From NCBI RefSeq assembly GCF_046546515.1, contig NZ_JBKHKJ010000005.1, forward strand, positions 124,001-188,000: DNA of 64,000 bases, in the 5' to 3' direction. The stretch comes from Parasediminibacterium sp046546515 (GTDB lineage: Bacteria > Bacteroidota > Bacteroidia > Chitinophagales > Chitinophagaceae). A program made the translations under genes and the position numbers. Positions 25,116 to 34,229 of the stretch are shown one piece after another (the stretch's first letter is position 1; each line of letters begins with the position of its first letter). The notes under the pieces were generated by a model. It saw only the letters and a program-made list of their open reading frames with translations. It made no database searches and was not told the origin of the DNA.

Positions 25116-25565
25116 ATGAAATTACACAATTTAAAACCCGCAGAAGGTTCTACACACAAAGAAAAAAGGTTAGGCCGCGGTGAAGCAAGTGGTAAAGGTG
25201 GTACTTCTACCAAAGGTAATAAAGGTAGCCAACAAAGGGCTGGTTATCAACGTAAAAATGCACATGAAGGTGGCCAGATGCCTATTCAGCGCAGGATACC
25301 TAAGCGTGGTTTCAAAAATATCAACAGGGTAGAATACACTGTGTTCAATTTGGGTCAAATTGAAAAATTGCAAGAGAAATATGCATTCCCTGAATTTTCT
25401 ATAGAAAATTTATATGCAAACGGTTTGATTTCTAAAACTGACAAGGTAAAAATACTTGGCACAGGTGAATTAAAAACTAAATTAGCATTTAAAGTAAATG
25501 CTTTAAGCGCCAAAGCCAAAGAATTAATTGAGTCTTTGGGGGGTAGTGTTGAAATAGTAAAATAA
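25116..25565 (+). CDS. rplO: 50S ribosomal protein L15
   Basis: 149 residues. MKLHNLKPAEGSTHKEKRLG, the Gly-rich GRGEASGKGGTSTKGNKG and GGQMPIQRRIPKRGFKN are diagnostic. 110 bp after rpmD, with a hairpin in the gap, and 82 bp before secY with a second hairpin. Confidence 0.98.
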   Translation: MKLHNLKPAEGSTHKEKRLGRGEASGKGGTSTKGNKGSQQRAGYQRKNAHEGGQMPIQRRIPKRGFKNINRVEYTVFNLGQIEKLQEKYAFPEFSIENLYANGLISKTDKVKILGTGELKTKLAFKVNALSAKAKELIESLGGSVEIVK

Positions 25566-25582
25566 TTTTGCTTACTTTGCCC

Positions 25583-25611
25583 AACGCATCACAAAAAGAT
25601 GCGTTTTTTTT
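25583..25611 (+). terminator. Intrinsic terminator between rplO and secY
   Basis: Perfect 8-bp stem AACGCATC / GATGCGTT with a 7-base loop and a run of eight T. The position suggests attenuation before secY or a transcript boundary. Confidence 0.75.
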
Positions 25612-25647
25612 GGTTTTAGGCTTTTAAATTAATTCAAGTTAACTCAA

Positions 25648-26997
25648 GTGAAAAAATTCATTGACACCTTAAAGAATATCTGGGCTATTGAAGAGCTGCG
25701 GACTAAAATAATAGTTACACTTGCCTTTGTATTGACTTATAGACTCGGTACTCAAATTACATTGCCAGGTATCAATCCAAATTTATTAGAGGCTGCCAAA
25801 GCTGGCAGTTCTAAAAATGGGTTGCTAGGCTTGTTCGATACCTTTGCTGGTGGGGCATTTTCACAAGCATCTATACTTGCATTGGGCATTATGCCATACA
25901 TATCGGCTTCTATCTTTATGCAGTTGATGACGATATTAATCCCTCAATTGCAGAAAGTACAAAAAGAAGGAGAAAGTGGGCGTAAAAAAATTAATCAATG
26001 GACTCGTTACCTTACTATAGTGGTAACCATGTTCCAAGCTGGTGCTTATGTGGCTTACTTAAAAAGCCCTGGCTATGCCGAAGCATTGATACCTGCTTAC
26101 CAGCCTTTCTTTGCTTTTTCTACCATTGTTACGTTAACAGCAGGTACCTTGTTTGTAATGTGGCTAGGCGAAAAAATACAAGACAAAGGCTTGGGCAATG
26201 GTACTTCCATTATTATCATGGTGGGTATCTTGGCTCGTTTGCCACAATCACTCATCCAAGAATTTACAGCTAAGTTTGAAAAATCTGGTGGTGGGTTGTT
26301 GATATTCCTTATTGAGTTAATATTCTTGATATTAATTATTGTTGGGTTGATAATCTTGGTGCAAGGCGTTCGCAAAATACCTGTAAACTACGCCAAGCAA
26401 ATAATTGGCAACAGGCAGTTTGGTGGGGCAAGGCAATTTTTGCCTGTAAAGGTTAATAGTGCTGGTGTTATGCCAATTATTTTTGCACAAGCTATAATGT
26501 TCCTACCTACATTGGTTTCATTTACCAATTTAGATTCTGCAAAAGGGTTTGTAAGGATATTTAGCGACCATAGCAATGCTTGGTACATGGTTATTTATTC
26601 AGTAATGGTAGTTGGGTTTACCTTCTTATACACGGCATTGATATTTAACCCTAAGCAAATAGCAGAGGACTTAAAACGCAACAATGGTTTTGTACCGGGT
26701 GTAAAGCCTGGCCAGCCTACTGCAGATTATATTGGTGCTATCATGGATAAAATTACCTTGCCGGGTGCTATTTTCTTGGCTGTGGTAGGTATTATGCCAG
26801 GGTTTGCCCAAAGGTTAGGTGTTACACAGTCGTTCAGCACTTTTTTTGGTGGTACAAGTTTGTTGATTATGGTGGGTGTTGTGTTAGACACATTGCAACA
26901 AATTGAAACCTACTTGCTAATGCGCCAGTACGATGGTTTAATGACCAGCGGCCGAGTACAAGGCAGGCAAACAGTTAGTACCACTACGTCTATTTAA
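25648..26997 (+). CDS. secY: Protein translocase subunit SecY
   Basis: 449-residue inner-membrane channel with about ten transmembrane segments. Starts with GTG (VKKFIDTLKNIWAIEELR in this frame); plug-domain region LPGINPNLLEA, FDTFAGGAFSQASILALGIM PYIS in TM2, and the cytoplasmic loop KPGQPTADYIG. It moves preproteins across the inner membrane with SecE/SecG/SecA. Last classical member of the spc cluster here; a terminator follows it. Confidence 0.98.
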   Translation: MKKFIDTLKNIWAIEELRTKIIVTLAFVLTYRLGTQITLPGINPNLLEAAKAGSSKNGLLGLFDTFAGGAFSQASILALGIMPYISASIFMQLMTILIPQLQKVQKEGESGRKKINQWTRYLTIVVTMFQAGAYVAYLKSPGYAEALIPAYQPFFAFSTIVTLTAGTLFVMWLGEKIQDKGLGNGTSIIIMVGILARLPQSLIQEFTAKFEKSGGGLLIFLIELIFLILIIVGLIILVQGVRKIPVNYAKQIIGNRQFGGARQFLPVKVNSAGVMPIIFAQAIMFLPTLVSFTNLDSAKGFVRIFSDHSNAWYMVIYSVMVVGFTFLYTALIFNPKQIAEDLKRNNGFVPGVKPGQPTADYIGAIMDKITLPGAIFLAVVGIMPGFAQRLGVTQSFSTFFGGTSLLIMVGVVLDTLQQIETYLLMRQYDGLMTSGRVQGRQTVSTTTSI

Positions 26998-27026
26998 AAA
27001 TTACTTCAAATTTATTTTAATAAATG

Positions 27027-27060
27027 AAACCTGTTGGTATAGCTAACAGGTTTTGTTTTT
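27027..27060 (+). terminator. Intrinsic terminator between secY and map
   Basis: AAACCTGTT (27027-27035) pairs with AACAGGTTT (27045-27053), then TGTTTTT. Good stem with a T tract. Confidence 0.75.
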
Positions 27061-27105
27061 TAATACTATGCTAGGCAAGGTTTAACCTATAAAATATTGA
27101 ATAAG

Positions 27106-27936
27106 ATGAGCCACACGAAAAACTTGGTTTACTATAAGACAGACCACGAGATTGGGTTGATGAGAGAAGCTGCTACCTTGGTAAGCAAGACTTTGACAGA
27201 AGTAGCAAAAGTGCTGAAACCGGGCATGACCACTATGGAAATTGACACGCTTTGTGCCACATTTGTAAAAGACAACAAGGCTACGCTTTCTTTTTATAAA
27301 TACAGGGGCTACCCACACAATATTTGTGCAAGCGTAAATGACGTAGTAGTACATGGCTTTCCTAACAGCAAGCCATTGAAGGAAGGTGATGTAGTAAGTA
27401 TAGATTTAGGTGTTATTTTGAACGGTTGGCATGGCGACCATGCCTATACGTTTGTGATAGGGGAGGTAAGCGATGCGGTTAGTCAATTGATCAGGGTAAC
27501 CAAGGAAAGTTTGTACAAAGGGATAGAAAAGGCAATTGTAAACAACCGGATAGGCGATATTGCTTATGCCATACAAGAACACACCGAGGGCAAGCACCGA
27601 TATGGCGTGGTGAGGGAACTGGTTGGGCATGGCTTGGGGAAACACCTGCACGAAGACCCAAATATGCCCAATTTTGGCAAGCGGGGCAATGGCATGAAAC
27701 TGAAAGAAAATTTAGTGCTTGCCATTGAGCCAATGATAAACATGGGGAAGAAGGAAGTATATACCGATAATGATGGCTGGACAGTAAGGACAAGGGATGG
27801 CAAACCGTCTGTTCATTTTGAGCATGACGTGTGCGTTAAGAAGGGCAAGGCTTTGATATTGTCTGAATATAGCATTATAGAAGCTGCTGAGCTTGCCAAC
27901 CCTAACCTTACCGCCTCCCCCGCAATAGCTTTTTAG
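27106..27936 (+). CDS. map: Type I methionine aminopeptidase
   Basis: 276 residues from the ATG at 27106; a TTG 9 bp upstream is the only earlier start. Removes N-terminal Met from new proteins. Metal ligands of the pita-bread fold are visible: Asp in SIDLGV and HGDHAYTF, His in GHGLGKHLHEDP, Glu in AIEPMINMG and the C-terminal Glu in HFEHDVCV. Usually followed by infA and rpmJ in this phylum; neither is found in the next 290 bp or in the window. Confidence 0.96.
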   Translation: MSHTKNLVYYKTDHEIGLMREAATLVSKTLTEVAKVLKPGMTTMEIDTLCATFVKDNKATLSFYKYRGYPHNICASVNDVVVHGFPNSKPLKEGDVVSIDLGVILNGWHGDHAYTFVIGEVSDAVSQLIRVTKESLYKGIEKAIVNNRIGDIAYAIQEHTEGKHRYGVVRELVGHGLGKHLHEDPNMPNFGKRGNGMKLKENLVLAIEPMINMGKKEVYTDNDGWTVRTRDGKPSVHFEHDVCVKKGKALILSEYSIIEAAELANPNLTASPAIAF

Positions 27937-27945
27937 GATTTGAAT

Positions 27946-28046
27946 GGGTGCATAAAAGTTTTTGCAGTATTCAAAACCTTTAAAGAGTTTTGAATATTTT
28001 GAAGTTTAGCCGCTTTATCACCTAGGTAAAAAACATTTATACACCC
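27946..28046. repeat. 101-bp element with GGGTGCATAAAAG inverted ends
   Basis: Left end GGGTGCATAAAAGTTTTTGC and right end reading, on the minus strand, GGGTGTATAAATGTTTTTTA. These ends resemble the outer ends of dispersed repeat copies B and C. An internal palindrome TTCAAAAC/GTTTTGAA lies between. It sits immediately after map, where the ribosomal cluster is interrupted. Confidence 0.6.
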
Positions 28047-28229
28047 GTAAGAACACCATATAAATTTATTGTGGCATGACTCCTGGACTAAAAGTGTCCC
28101 TAAAATTTGAATAGCTTATATATGTGTATAGGTATGCAGTAACTTACCCCTTTAAATTAGGGGTATTGCATATATATCAATGGTTGTTTCAGATTGTTTT
28201 AGTATGTTTATTTCTTTTAGAAAATACTT

Positions 28230-31200
28230 ATGCTAAACTTTTTTTATAGTATTTCTTTTAAACGCATAGTAAAGGGCTTTTTCCTGCTTATTCTTTTTTT
28301 TCACTATATAAACAGTTCTTCTGCCCAATGCACACCGCCAAACCTTGATTTTAGTTTCAAGCAGGATAACTGCAACCCGCTCCTTATTCAGTTTACCAAC
28401 ATTTCTTATCCCTTCGCCGCCAATTCTTATTCATGGGATTTTGGCGATGGAACTTTTAGTACAATTGATAACCCTAGCAAGCTCTATACTTCCTATAGCA
28501 ATTACACCATCACATTACGCAATACCAATGGCTGTATCACATCTATAAAAAAAACAATACCTGTACAGATTAATACGGAAAATCTGATTATTAATATTAA
28601 TAAGAAGGACACAACCATTTGCATAAATGACAGCGTATTATTAAAGGCTGTTTCTTTGACTAATTATTGCTGGACACCTTCCGCGGGGTTGTCAAATACA
28701 ACTACTGGCAATGTGATTGCAAAACCACTTGTTACCACTACTTATTATTTGAATTCGCAGATAATAGATACCAATTTAATTAAGAATGCTGATTTTGAAA
28801 TGGGTCATACATTGTTTCACTCTGATTATTCTTACAGCGATACTGCTAATGGCGGTTTTCCCGAAGGAGCTTATACTGTAAACACAAGTGCATATGTAAA
28901 TAATTGGCATCTCTTCATCTCTAATTGTTCAGACCATACCACTGGCAAAGGGAAACAGATGATTGTAAATGGCGCGCGCTTTCCAAAAACTGTTGTTTGG
29001 AGGCAGGATAGCCTTCCTGTTTTGCCTTATACCAATTATGTTTTTTCGTTGTGGGTTCAGTCTTTATATAAAGATGTACCAGCCCGGTTGCAATTTTCTA
29101 TTAATGGTAAAACGGTAGGCGACACTTTCCATGCAAGCCTAGACACTTGCATTTGGCAGCAGTTTTTTACTACTTGGAACTCGGGAGATAGTACAATGGC
29201 ATCTATTTCTATCATCAACCAAAATACAGATACTACGGGCAATGACTTTGCCCTTGACGACCTTTCTTTCCACTCAGTTATTTTAAAGCGAGATTCTGTA
29301 ACAATCACTGTGGTTGCCCCTCCAACGCCTTCTGCCACAAAGAATCCATCGCTATGCGTAGGATATACGCTGCAACTAATTGCTGCACCTGCATTGTCGT
29401 ACAATTGGAGTACAGGTACAACGAATGATACCGCCATTGTTAGCCCAGCTACAAGCATTGATTATACTGTGCAACGCTTTAGTATGCCTGGATGCTTTTC
29501 TACCGATACTTTTAGGGTAACAGTGAACAAGAACCCTGTTGTGAAAATTACCAATACGATTACAAAGTTTTGCGAAGCAGATAGTTTTCAGCTAAACGCT
29601 ACTGGTACAAATACCTACAACTGGAATGCTAATAGTTATTTATCCGATACCACCATTGCTAACCCTATTGCAAAGCCATTGCAGGATACCGTTTTTATAG
29701 TAAAAGGCTTTGATGGTCATTGTTTTGCATTAGACACATTCAAAGTAACCATAAATCCGCTTCCCACACTTTCAGTTACAAAAAATTCAAGCCTTTGCAT
29801 AGGTGATAGCATCCAATTGTTAGCCACTAGCAATGCAGATAACTATAGTTGGTCTCCGTTTTTAACTTTGTCTGCATCAAATATCTTCAATCCTTTTGCA
29901 AAACCAACCGATAGCACTACTTATGTTGTAACTGTTACGGATAGCAAGTGCAGTAGAAAGGATTCTGTAACTATTTTGGTTAATATCCCACCTGTTGCTT
30001 CTGCTACAACGAATACGTCGGTTTGTTCAGGTAAGCCTGTACAATTAATAGCTGCAACCGCAAATAGTTATAGTTGGATTACGGGTATCACCACAAAAGC
30101 GGATACTGTTTCCCCTTTAGTTAATACCACTTATACCGTGAAGCGGTATAGTGATAAAGGCTGTTTTTCTACCGATACTTTCCGTGTGGCAACCGTGAGC
30201 AACCCTCCTGTGAAGATACTAAACAAACCTGGTGCTATTTGCAAAGCAGATAGCTTTAAACTGCAGGCTACAGGTGCATCAACCTATAAGTGGAATGCCA
30301 CAAGCTATTTGTCCGACACCACAATAGCCACCCCTATTGCAAAGCCATTGGCAGACACTTCTTTTATAGTAACTGGCTTTGATGGCTATGGTTGCTTTGC
30401 TTCCGACACGGTGAATCTGGTGGTAAATAATCCTCCCAGCCTGGTGCTTACCAAAGACACAGGGGTTTGTATTAAAGATAGTATCCAATTATCAGGTATA
30501 ACTACTCCAAGTACAAATACTTATAGTTGGCAAGCGGATTTATCTTTATCGTCGCTTACTATTTCCAACCCTTTTGCAATGCCTACTGATAACAGAACCT
30601 ATTACCTCACCGTAACCGATATTAACAACGGCTGTACAACAAAAGATTCCGTAAAGGTAAACGCTTGGCCATTGCCTACCGTAATGGCAAGGTCAGACAC
30701 TAGTATTTGCTTGCAAACTACGCTTGTTTTAAACACAATTTCCAGCAATGCCAGCCGTTTTGTATGGCAGCCATCAATAGGCCTTTCCGCTGACACTGCC
30801 CAAAGCCCAATAGATACTGCCTTGTCTGTGTCGAAGGTTAAATACACGGTTACAGCATATACCAACAAAGGGTGTAAGGCTACGGATAATGTGTCTATAA
30901 CGGGTCTTAGCCTGCCTAATATCACTATACCGAAAGATACTTTGATGGTTTGCGTAGGCAAGCCAATTAAGTTGCAAGCAAATGTAAACAATTCGAAAGG
31001 CTTTATTTGGTCCCCTTCCAAAGGGTTAAGCGACTCTAGTGCTTTAAACCCCGATGCTTCTCCAGCGGTATCTACCAACTACCATTTGCAAGTTACAGGC
31101 AGCAACAATTGCGTAGCTACAGATTCGGAATATGTAAAAGTGAAAGCTTTGCCTGTTTTTTCCATTACACCCAACACAGGCATTTGCAAAGACAGCCTTA

Positions 31201-31907
31201 TTGTTATCACGGCATCTGGCGGCAATAAATACAAATGGCAATCCTTGGCCAATTACCCCGATTCTTCCAGCAATACCTTTAAGCCACTCGTTACAACTAT
31301 TTATAAAGTAACCGCAACGGATACCATTTGCGCGGTTAGCAGCCCATTGTCGTCCACTGTTACAGTGTACAACCCACCCTCGCTTACCATTACAAAATCG
31401 AACGATATAGACTGCATTGTAACCAGTGCAAAGCTAAATGCAAGCGGGGCAGACCATTATATTTGGGCACCTGCAGATTCGCTGCTGAATAAAAACGCCA
31501 CCACGGCAAGCCCAATAGCCATACCGAGCCAAACAACTAGATACACGGTAAAAGGATACTCGAGCCAAGGCTGCGAGACTGATAGTTTTGTTGTGGTAAA
31601 TGTAACAAAAAATGGTGCAGACGGAAGTTATTTGGTGCCTTCGGCTTTTACCCCTGCTGGTAATACGGTAAACAATTGCTTTGGCATAAGCAGGTGGGGG
31701 AGTACTTGGAGCAATATTACCAACATACAGATGAATATATACAACCGCTTTGGGCAGAAATTATATTCCACCAACAACATAAACGATTGCTGGGACGGCA
31801 GGGTAAATGGCGTGCTGCAAGCCTCTGGGGCTTTTATATATGAAATAAAAGCAGTTACGTTTTGTGGCGTGCTTTATAAGAAAAGCACTTTTGTTTTGAT
31901 AAGATAA
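28230..31907 (+). CDS. Giant secreted multidomain protein with gliding-motility C-terminal domain
   Basis: 1225 residues. An N-terminal signal with a hydrophobic core ends near SSSAQ. A PKD domain (YSWDFGDGTF) covers about 40-118, followed by a carbohydrate-binding-like beta-sandwich (NLIKNADFEMGH to FALDDLSF, about 180-345). Then come about ten Ig-like repeats of around 80-90 residues, each with a Cys in an (S/G)xC motif and a YxW strand. The last 95 residues are the CHU_C/T9SS type B sorting domain (VPSAFTPAGNTVNNCFGI, IYNRFGQKLY, CWDGRVNG). Probably exported by the type IX system and surface-attached as an adhesin. Repeats 1-3 and 4-6 are close copies. Confidence 0.9.
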   Translation: MLNFFYSISFKRIVKGFFLLILFFHYINSSSAQCTPPNLDFSFKQDNCNPLLIQFTNISYPFAANSYSWDFGDGTFSTIDNPSKLYTSYSNYTITLRNTNGCITSIKKTIPVQINTENLIININKKDTTICINDSVLLKAVSLTNYCWTPSAGLSNTTTGNVIAKPLVTTTYYLNSQIIDTNLIKNADFEMGHTLFHSDYSYSDTANGGFPEGAYTVNTSAYVNNWHLFISNCSDHTTGKGKQMIVNGARFPKTVVWRQDSLPVLPYTNYVFSLWVQSLYKDVPARLQFSINGKTVGDTFHASLDTCIWQQFFTTWNSGDSTMASISIINQNTDTTGNDFALDDLSFHSVILKRDSVTITVVAPPTPSATKNPSLCVGYTLQLIAAPALSYNWSTGTTNDTAIVSPATSIDYTVQRFSMPGCFSTDTFRVTVNKNPVVKITNTITKFCEADSFQLNATGTNTYNWNANSYLSDTTIANPIAKPLQDTVFIVKGFDGHCFALDTFKVTINPLPTLSVTKNSSLCIGDSIQLLATSNADNYSWSPFLTLSASNIFNPFAKPTDSTTYVVTVTDSKCSRKDSVTILVNIPPVASATTNTSVCSGKPVQLIAATANSYSWITGITTKADTVSPLVNTTYTVKRYSDKGCFSTDTFRVATVSNPPVKILNKPGAICKADSFKLQATGASTYKWNATSYLSDTTIATPIAKPLADTSFIVTGFDGYGCFASDTVNLVVNNPPSLVLTKDTGVCIKDSIQLSGITTPSTNTYSWQADLSLSSLTISNPFAMPTDNRTYYLTVTDINNGCTTKDSVKVNAWPLPTVMARSDTSICLQTTLVLNTISSNASRFVWQPSIGLSADTAQSPIDTALSVSKVKYTVTAYTNKGCKATDNVSITGLSLPNITIPKDTLMVCVGKPIKLQANVNNSKGFIWSPSKGLSDSSALNPDASPAVSTNYHLQVTGSNNCVATDSEYVKVKALPVFSITPNTGICKDSLIVITASGGNKYKWQSLANYPDSSSNTFKPLVTTIYKVTATDTICAVSSPLSSTVTVYNPPSLTITKSNDIDCIVTSAKLNASGADHYIWAPADSLLNKNATTASPIAIPSQTTRYTVKGYSSQGCETDSFVVVNVTKNGADGSYLVPSAFTPAGNTVNNCFGISRWGSTWSNITNIQMNIYNRFGQKLYSTNNINDCWDGRVNGVLQASGAFIYEIKAVTFCGVLYKKSTFVLIR

Positions 31908-32803
31908 GTAACTTTTTTTGCCACAAAGTCACAAAGGCTCAAAGAAGCACTAAGTAACGCTTTTAAAATAACTTTCCCCATTTCCGAATAAGGACATGTT
32001 CATTTTATCAGCCTATTTGCACTGTTCTTTGTGTTTTTCTTTGCCCCCTTTAGGGGGTTGGGGGCAAGTGAAACGTTTTAACTTAAATAGGGTTCTCTTT
32101 GTGTTTCTTTGTGCAAAATCTTTGTGTTCTTTGTGGTTAAATATTCCTTTTAAAATTAACCTAAATGGGGAAAGTTATTTCGGAAACGTTACTAAGAAAA
32201 GAATAAAGAATTAGCCGTAAAAATAGGGTGTATTTTAAATCTTTGCTTTTTTATTGTTTACTACTTGAAAGATGTAAAAATAGGTGATGTTGCTAGACCC
32301 ACCCCCTACCTCCTCCAAGGAGCTACTGTGCGTACACAATTCCCCTCTCGAGGGGTGGCCGTAGGCCGGGGTGGTTTCTATGCAGTATAAGCGGCCATTT
32401 TAATTGAAGCGAAGGGTTTAACCGCAAAGATTCGCAGCGTTATTTACGCAAAGAAGGCGCAAAGGGGGACAAAAAAAGGTAAAACGCTTCGCTCAAAGGA
32501 CGCAAAGCATAGGCAAAGCCGCTACATTAGACACAAAAGACATTTATTAAAGGCACTTTATTACACTAAAAAAAGATGTGTCCTCACAGTAGCTCCTCAG
32601 AGAGGGGGTTAGGGGGTAGCTAATGTAAAACAATATAATTAGCAAAGTTTTGAAATGAACCCTAAAAACAAGAATAGCGGCAGCTTTTTCAAACTACCTC
32701 TATTCTTATATTTTATAAACTTAAAGCAAAGAAAAATGTTTTTTACCTTACTTATTTTCTTAGTGCTACTTTGAGCCTTCGTGCCTTTGTGGCAATTTTA
32801 CTA
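31908..32803. repeat. Gene-free region with short dispersed repeats
   Basis: 896 bp without a credible gene. It contains CCACAAAGTCACAAAGGCTC and TGAGCCTTCGTGCCTTTGTG type repeats at its two ends, a CCCCCTTTAGGGGGTTGGGG hairpin at 32043-32064, GGGGTGGCCGTAGGCCGGGG at 32353-32372, and AGAGGGGGTTAGGGGG at 32599-32614. These are the same families found in other gaps of this window. Confidence 0.6.
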
Positions 32804-33079
32804 CTATTCAGCAACTGCAACCGCAGTTGGCTCTGTAATAGAAACAATTGTTTTGTCTTCTCTTGTTTTCCTGAAATGTACCAAGCCATCAGTCAAAGCA
32901 AACAATGTAAAGTCTTTGCCCAAACCTACATTCTTGCCAGGGTGGTACTGTGTACCCCTTTGGCGGATAAGGATATTGCCAGAAATAGCGGGCTGGCCGC
33001 CAAATATTTTTACGCCCAAGCGTTTACTGTTCGAGTCCCGGCCGTTCTTTACCGAACCTTCACCTTTTTTGTGTGCCAT
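32804..33079 (-). CDS. rpmA: 50S ribosomal protein L27
   Basis: 91 residues from the ATG at 33079, fixed by the conserved MAHKKGEGSVKNGRDSNSKR. It continues KIFGGQPAISGNILIRQRG and ends with an Ala/Val/Glu tail. The frame is open further upstream, but that part is not L27. No extra Firmicutes-type cleavable N-terminal extension. Follows rplU by 65 bp as in most bacteria. Confidence 0.97.
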   Translation of the reverse strand: MAHKKGEGSVKNGRDSNSKRLGVKIFGGQPAISGNILIRQRGTQYHPGKNVGLGKDFTLFALTDGLVHFRKTREDKTIVSITEPTAVAVAE

Positions 33080-33144
33080 CTTATAAAGATTTGAATTTAT
33101 TAAATTAATGTTGCTGCCATCCAATTTTAAAACAACGCTTTAAA

Positions 33145-33450
33145 TTAAGCGATGCTTTCAATTTTGATACGGGTATAATGAGTACGGTGGCCATGTTTCT
33201 TGCGGAAACCTTTCCTACGCTTCATTTTAAAAGCTATCACCTTGTCACCTTGTACAAGGTCTTTAATTATTTCAGCAGTTACTATTGTTTTTATGTCGCT
33301 TCCAACGGTAAGTACACCATTGTTGTCAACCAACAAAACTTCGCTAAATTCAACCTTATCGCCAGTGTTACCCTCTAAATGAGGAACGTACAAGCTATCT
33401 CCTGCTTCTACTTTAAACTGCTGCCCTGCTATTTTTACTATTGCTAACAT
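33145..33450 (-). CDS. rplU: 50S ribosomal protein L21
   Basis: 101 residues from the ATG at 33450 (MLAIVKIAGQQFKVEAGD). The basic segment KMKRRKGFRKKHGHRTHYTR is diagnostic. First gene of the rplU-rpmA pair; a matching promoter lies about 20 bp upstream. Confidence 0.97.
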   Translation of the reverse strand: MLAIVKIAGQQFKVEAGDSLYVPHLEGNTGDKVEFSEVLLVDNNGVLTVGSDIKTIVTAEIIKDLVQGDKVIAFKMKRRKGFRKKHGHRTHYTRIKIESIA

Positions 33451-33471
33451 AACTATCCCAAATTTGGTCGG

Positions 33472-33504
33472 CAAAAGTAAGGATATATTGCTAATTTGAA
33501 CAAA
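33472..33504 (-). promoter_or_regulatory. Promoter of rplU-rpmA
   Basis: On the minus strand, TTTG (33501-33504) and TACTTTTG (33472-33479) are 21 bp apart, an exact fit to the Bacteroidota -33 TTTG / -7 TAnnTTTG pattern, 22 bp before the rplU start. Confidence 0.75.
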
Positions 33505-33539
33505 GATTTTTTAAAATTTTTTCAGGTTGTGGAAAACTA

Positions 33540-34229
33540 TCATTTCAAGCCCTTCAACAATAGTTTGGTTAATTCTTTTACCCCTTCGCCAGCCCCTTTT
33601 TCTATAGTGGTAAGGTTGCTTAAAGACGATGTATAAGGTATCTTTTTGTCAATAATATATTTGGGTATGGAAGTAGGTGCAAAGTCTACCAGCCCAGCCG
33701 CCGGGTACACCTGCAAGGAAGTGCCAATAACGGCAAAAATATCTGCGCTGCTGGCAATGTCGGCTGCTACTTCTATCATGGGCACAGCTTCTTCAAACCA
33801 AACGATAAAAGGACGTAGCTGGCTGCCATCGGGTGCCAAGTCGGCCACGTTTATATCTCCCGTGATGGGGTAAGCCTTGCTTACATTTTTCACGCTGCGC
33901 ATTTTAAAAATCTCCCCATGCAGGTGGGTTACTTGCGTGCTGCCCGCACGCTCGTGCAGGTCGTCAATATTTTGGGTAATGATATGCACGTCAAAATGCT
34001 TTTCCAACTCTGCCAAGCCTATATGGGCAGTATTGGGCTGTGCATTTGCCACATCTTTTCTCCTGTCATTATAAAATTTTAATACCAATTCAGGGTTTTT
34101 GGCAAAGCCCCGGGGGGTGGCTACTTCATAAACATCATAACCTTCCCAAAGCCCATCGCTGTCCCTGAATGTTTTTAAACCGCTTTCGGCGCTAATGCCT
34201 GCGCCTGTTAATACCACCAGCTTTTTCAT
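33540..34229 (-). CDS. cobB: Sirtuin-type NAD-dependent protein deacylase without zinc site
   Basis: 229 residues. NAD-binding GAGISAESGLKTFRDSDGLW, the acyl-selectivity Tyr/Arg pair in KFYNDRRK (typical of class III, desuccinylase-like sirtuins), catalytic TQNIDDLHERAG and HLHGE, and VIGTSLQVYPAAGL. The entire protein has no cysteine, so the usual four-Cys zinc ribbon is missing. Such zinc-less sirtuins occur among Bacteroidota relatives as I recall. Single gene; repeats flank it upstream. Confidence 0.92.
   Translation of the reverse strand: MKKLVVLTGAGISAESGLKTFRDSDGLWEGYDVYEVATPRGFAKNPELVLKFYNDRRKDVANAQPNTAHIGLAELEKHFDVHIITQNIDDLHERAGSTQVTHLHGEIFKMRSVKNVSKAYPITGDINVADLAPDGSQLRPFIVWFEEAVPMIEVAADIASSADIFAVIGTSLQVYPAAGLVDFAPTSIPKYIIDKKIPYTSSLSNLTTIEKGAGEGVKELTKLLLKGLK

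Noticed and set aside
27937..28229. infA or rpmJ hidden after map
   Set aside because: All frames were read; no IF-1 or L36 sequence is present, only a repeat and AT-rich DNA.
32781..33094. Plus-strand frames over rpmA
   Set aside because: Antisense shadows of the L27 gene.
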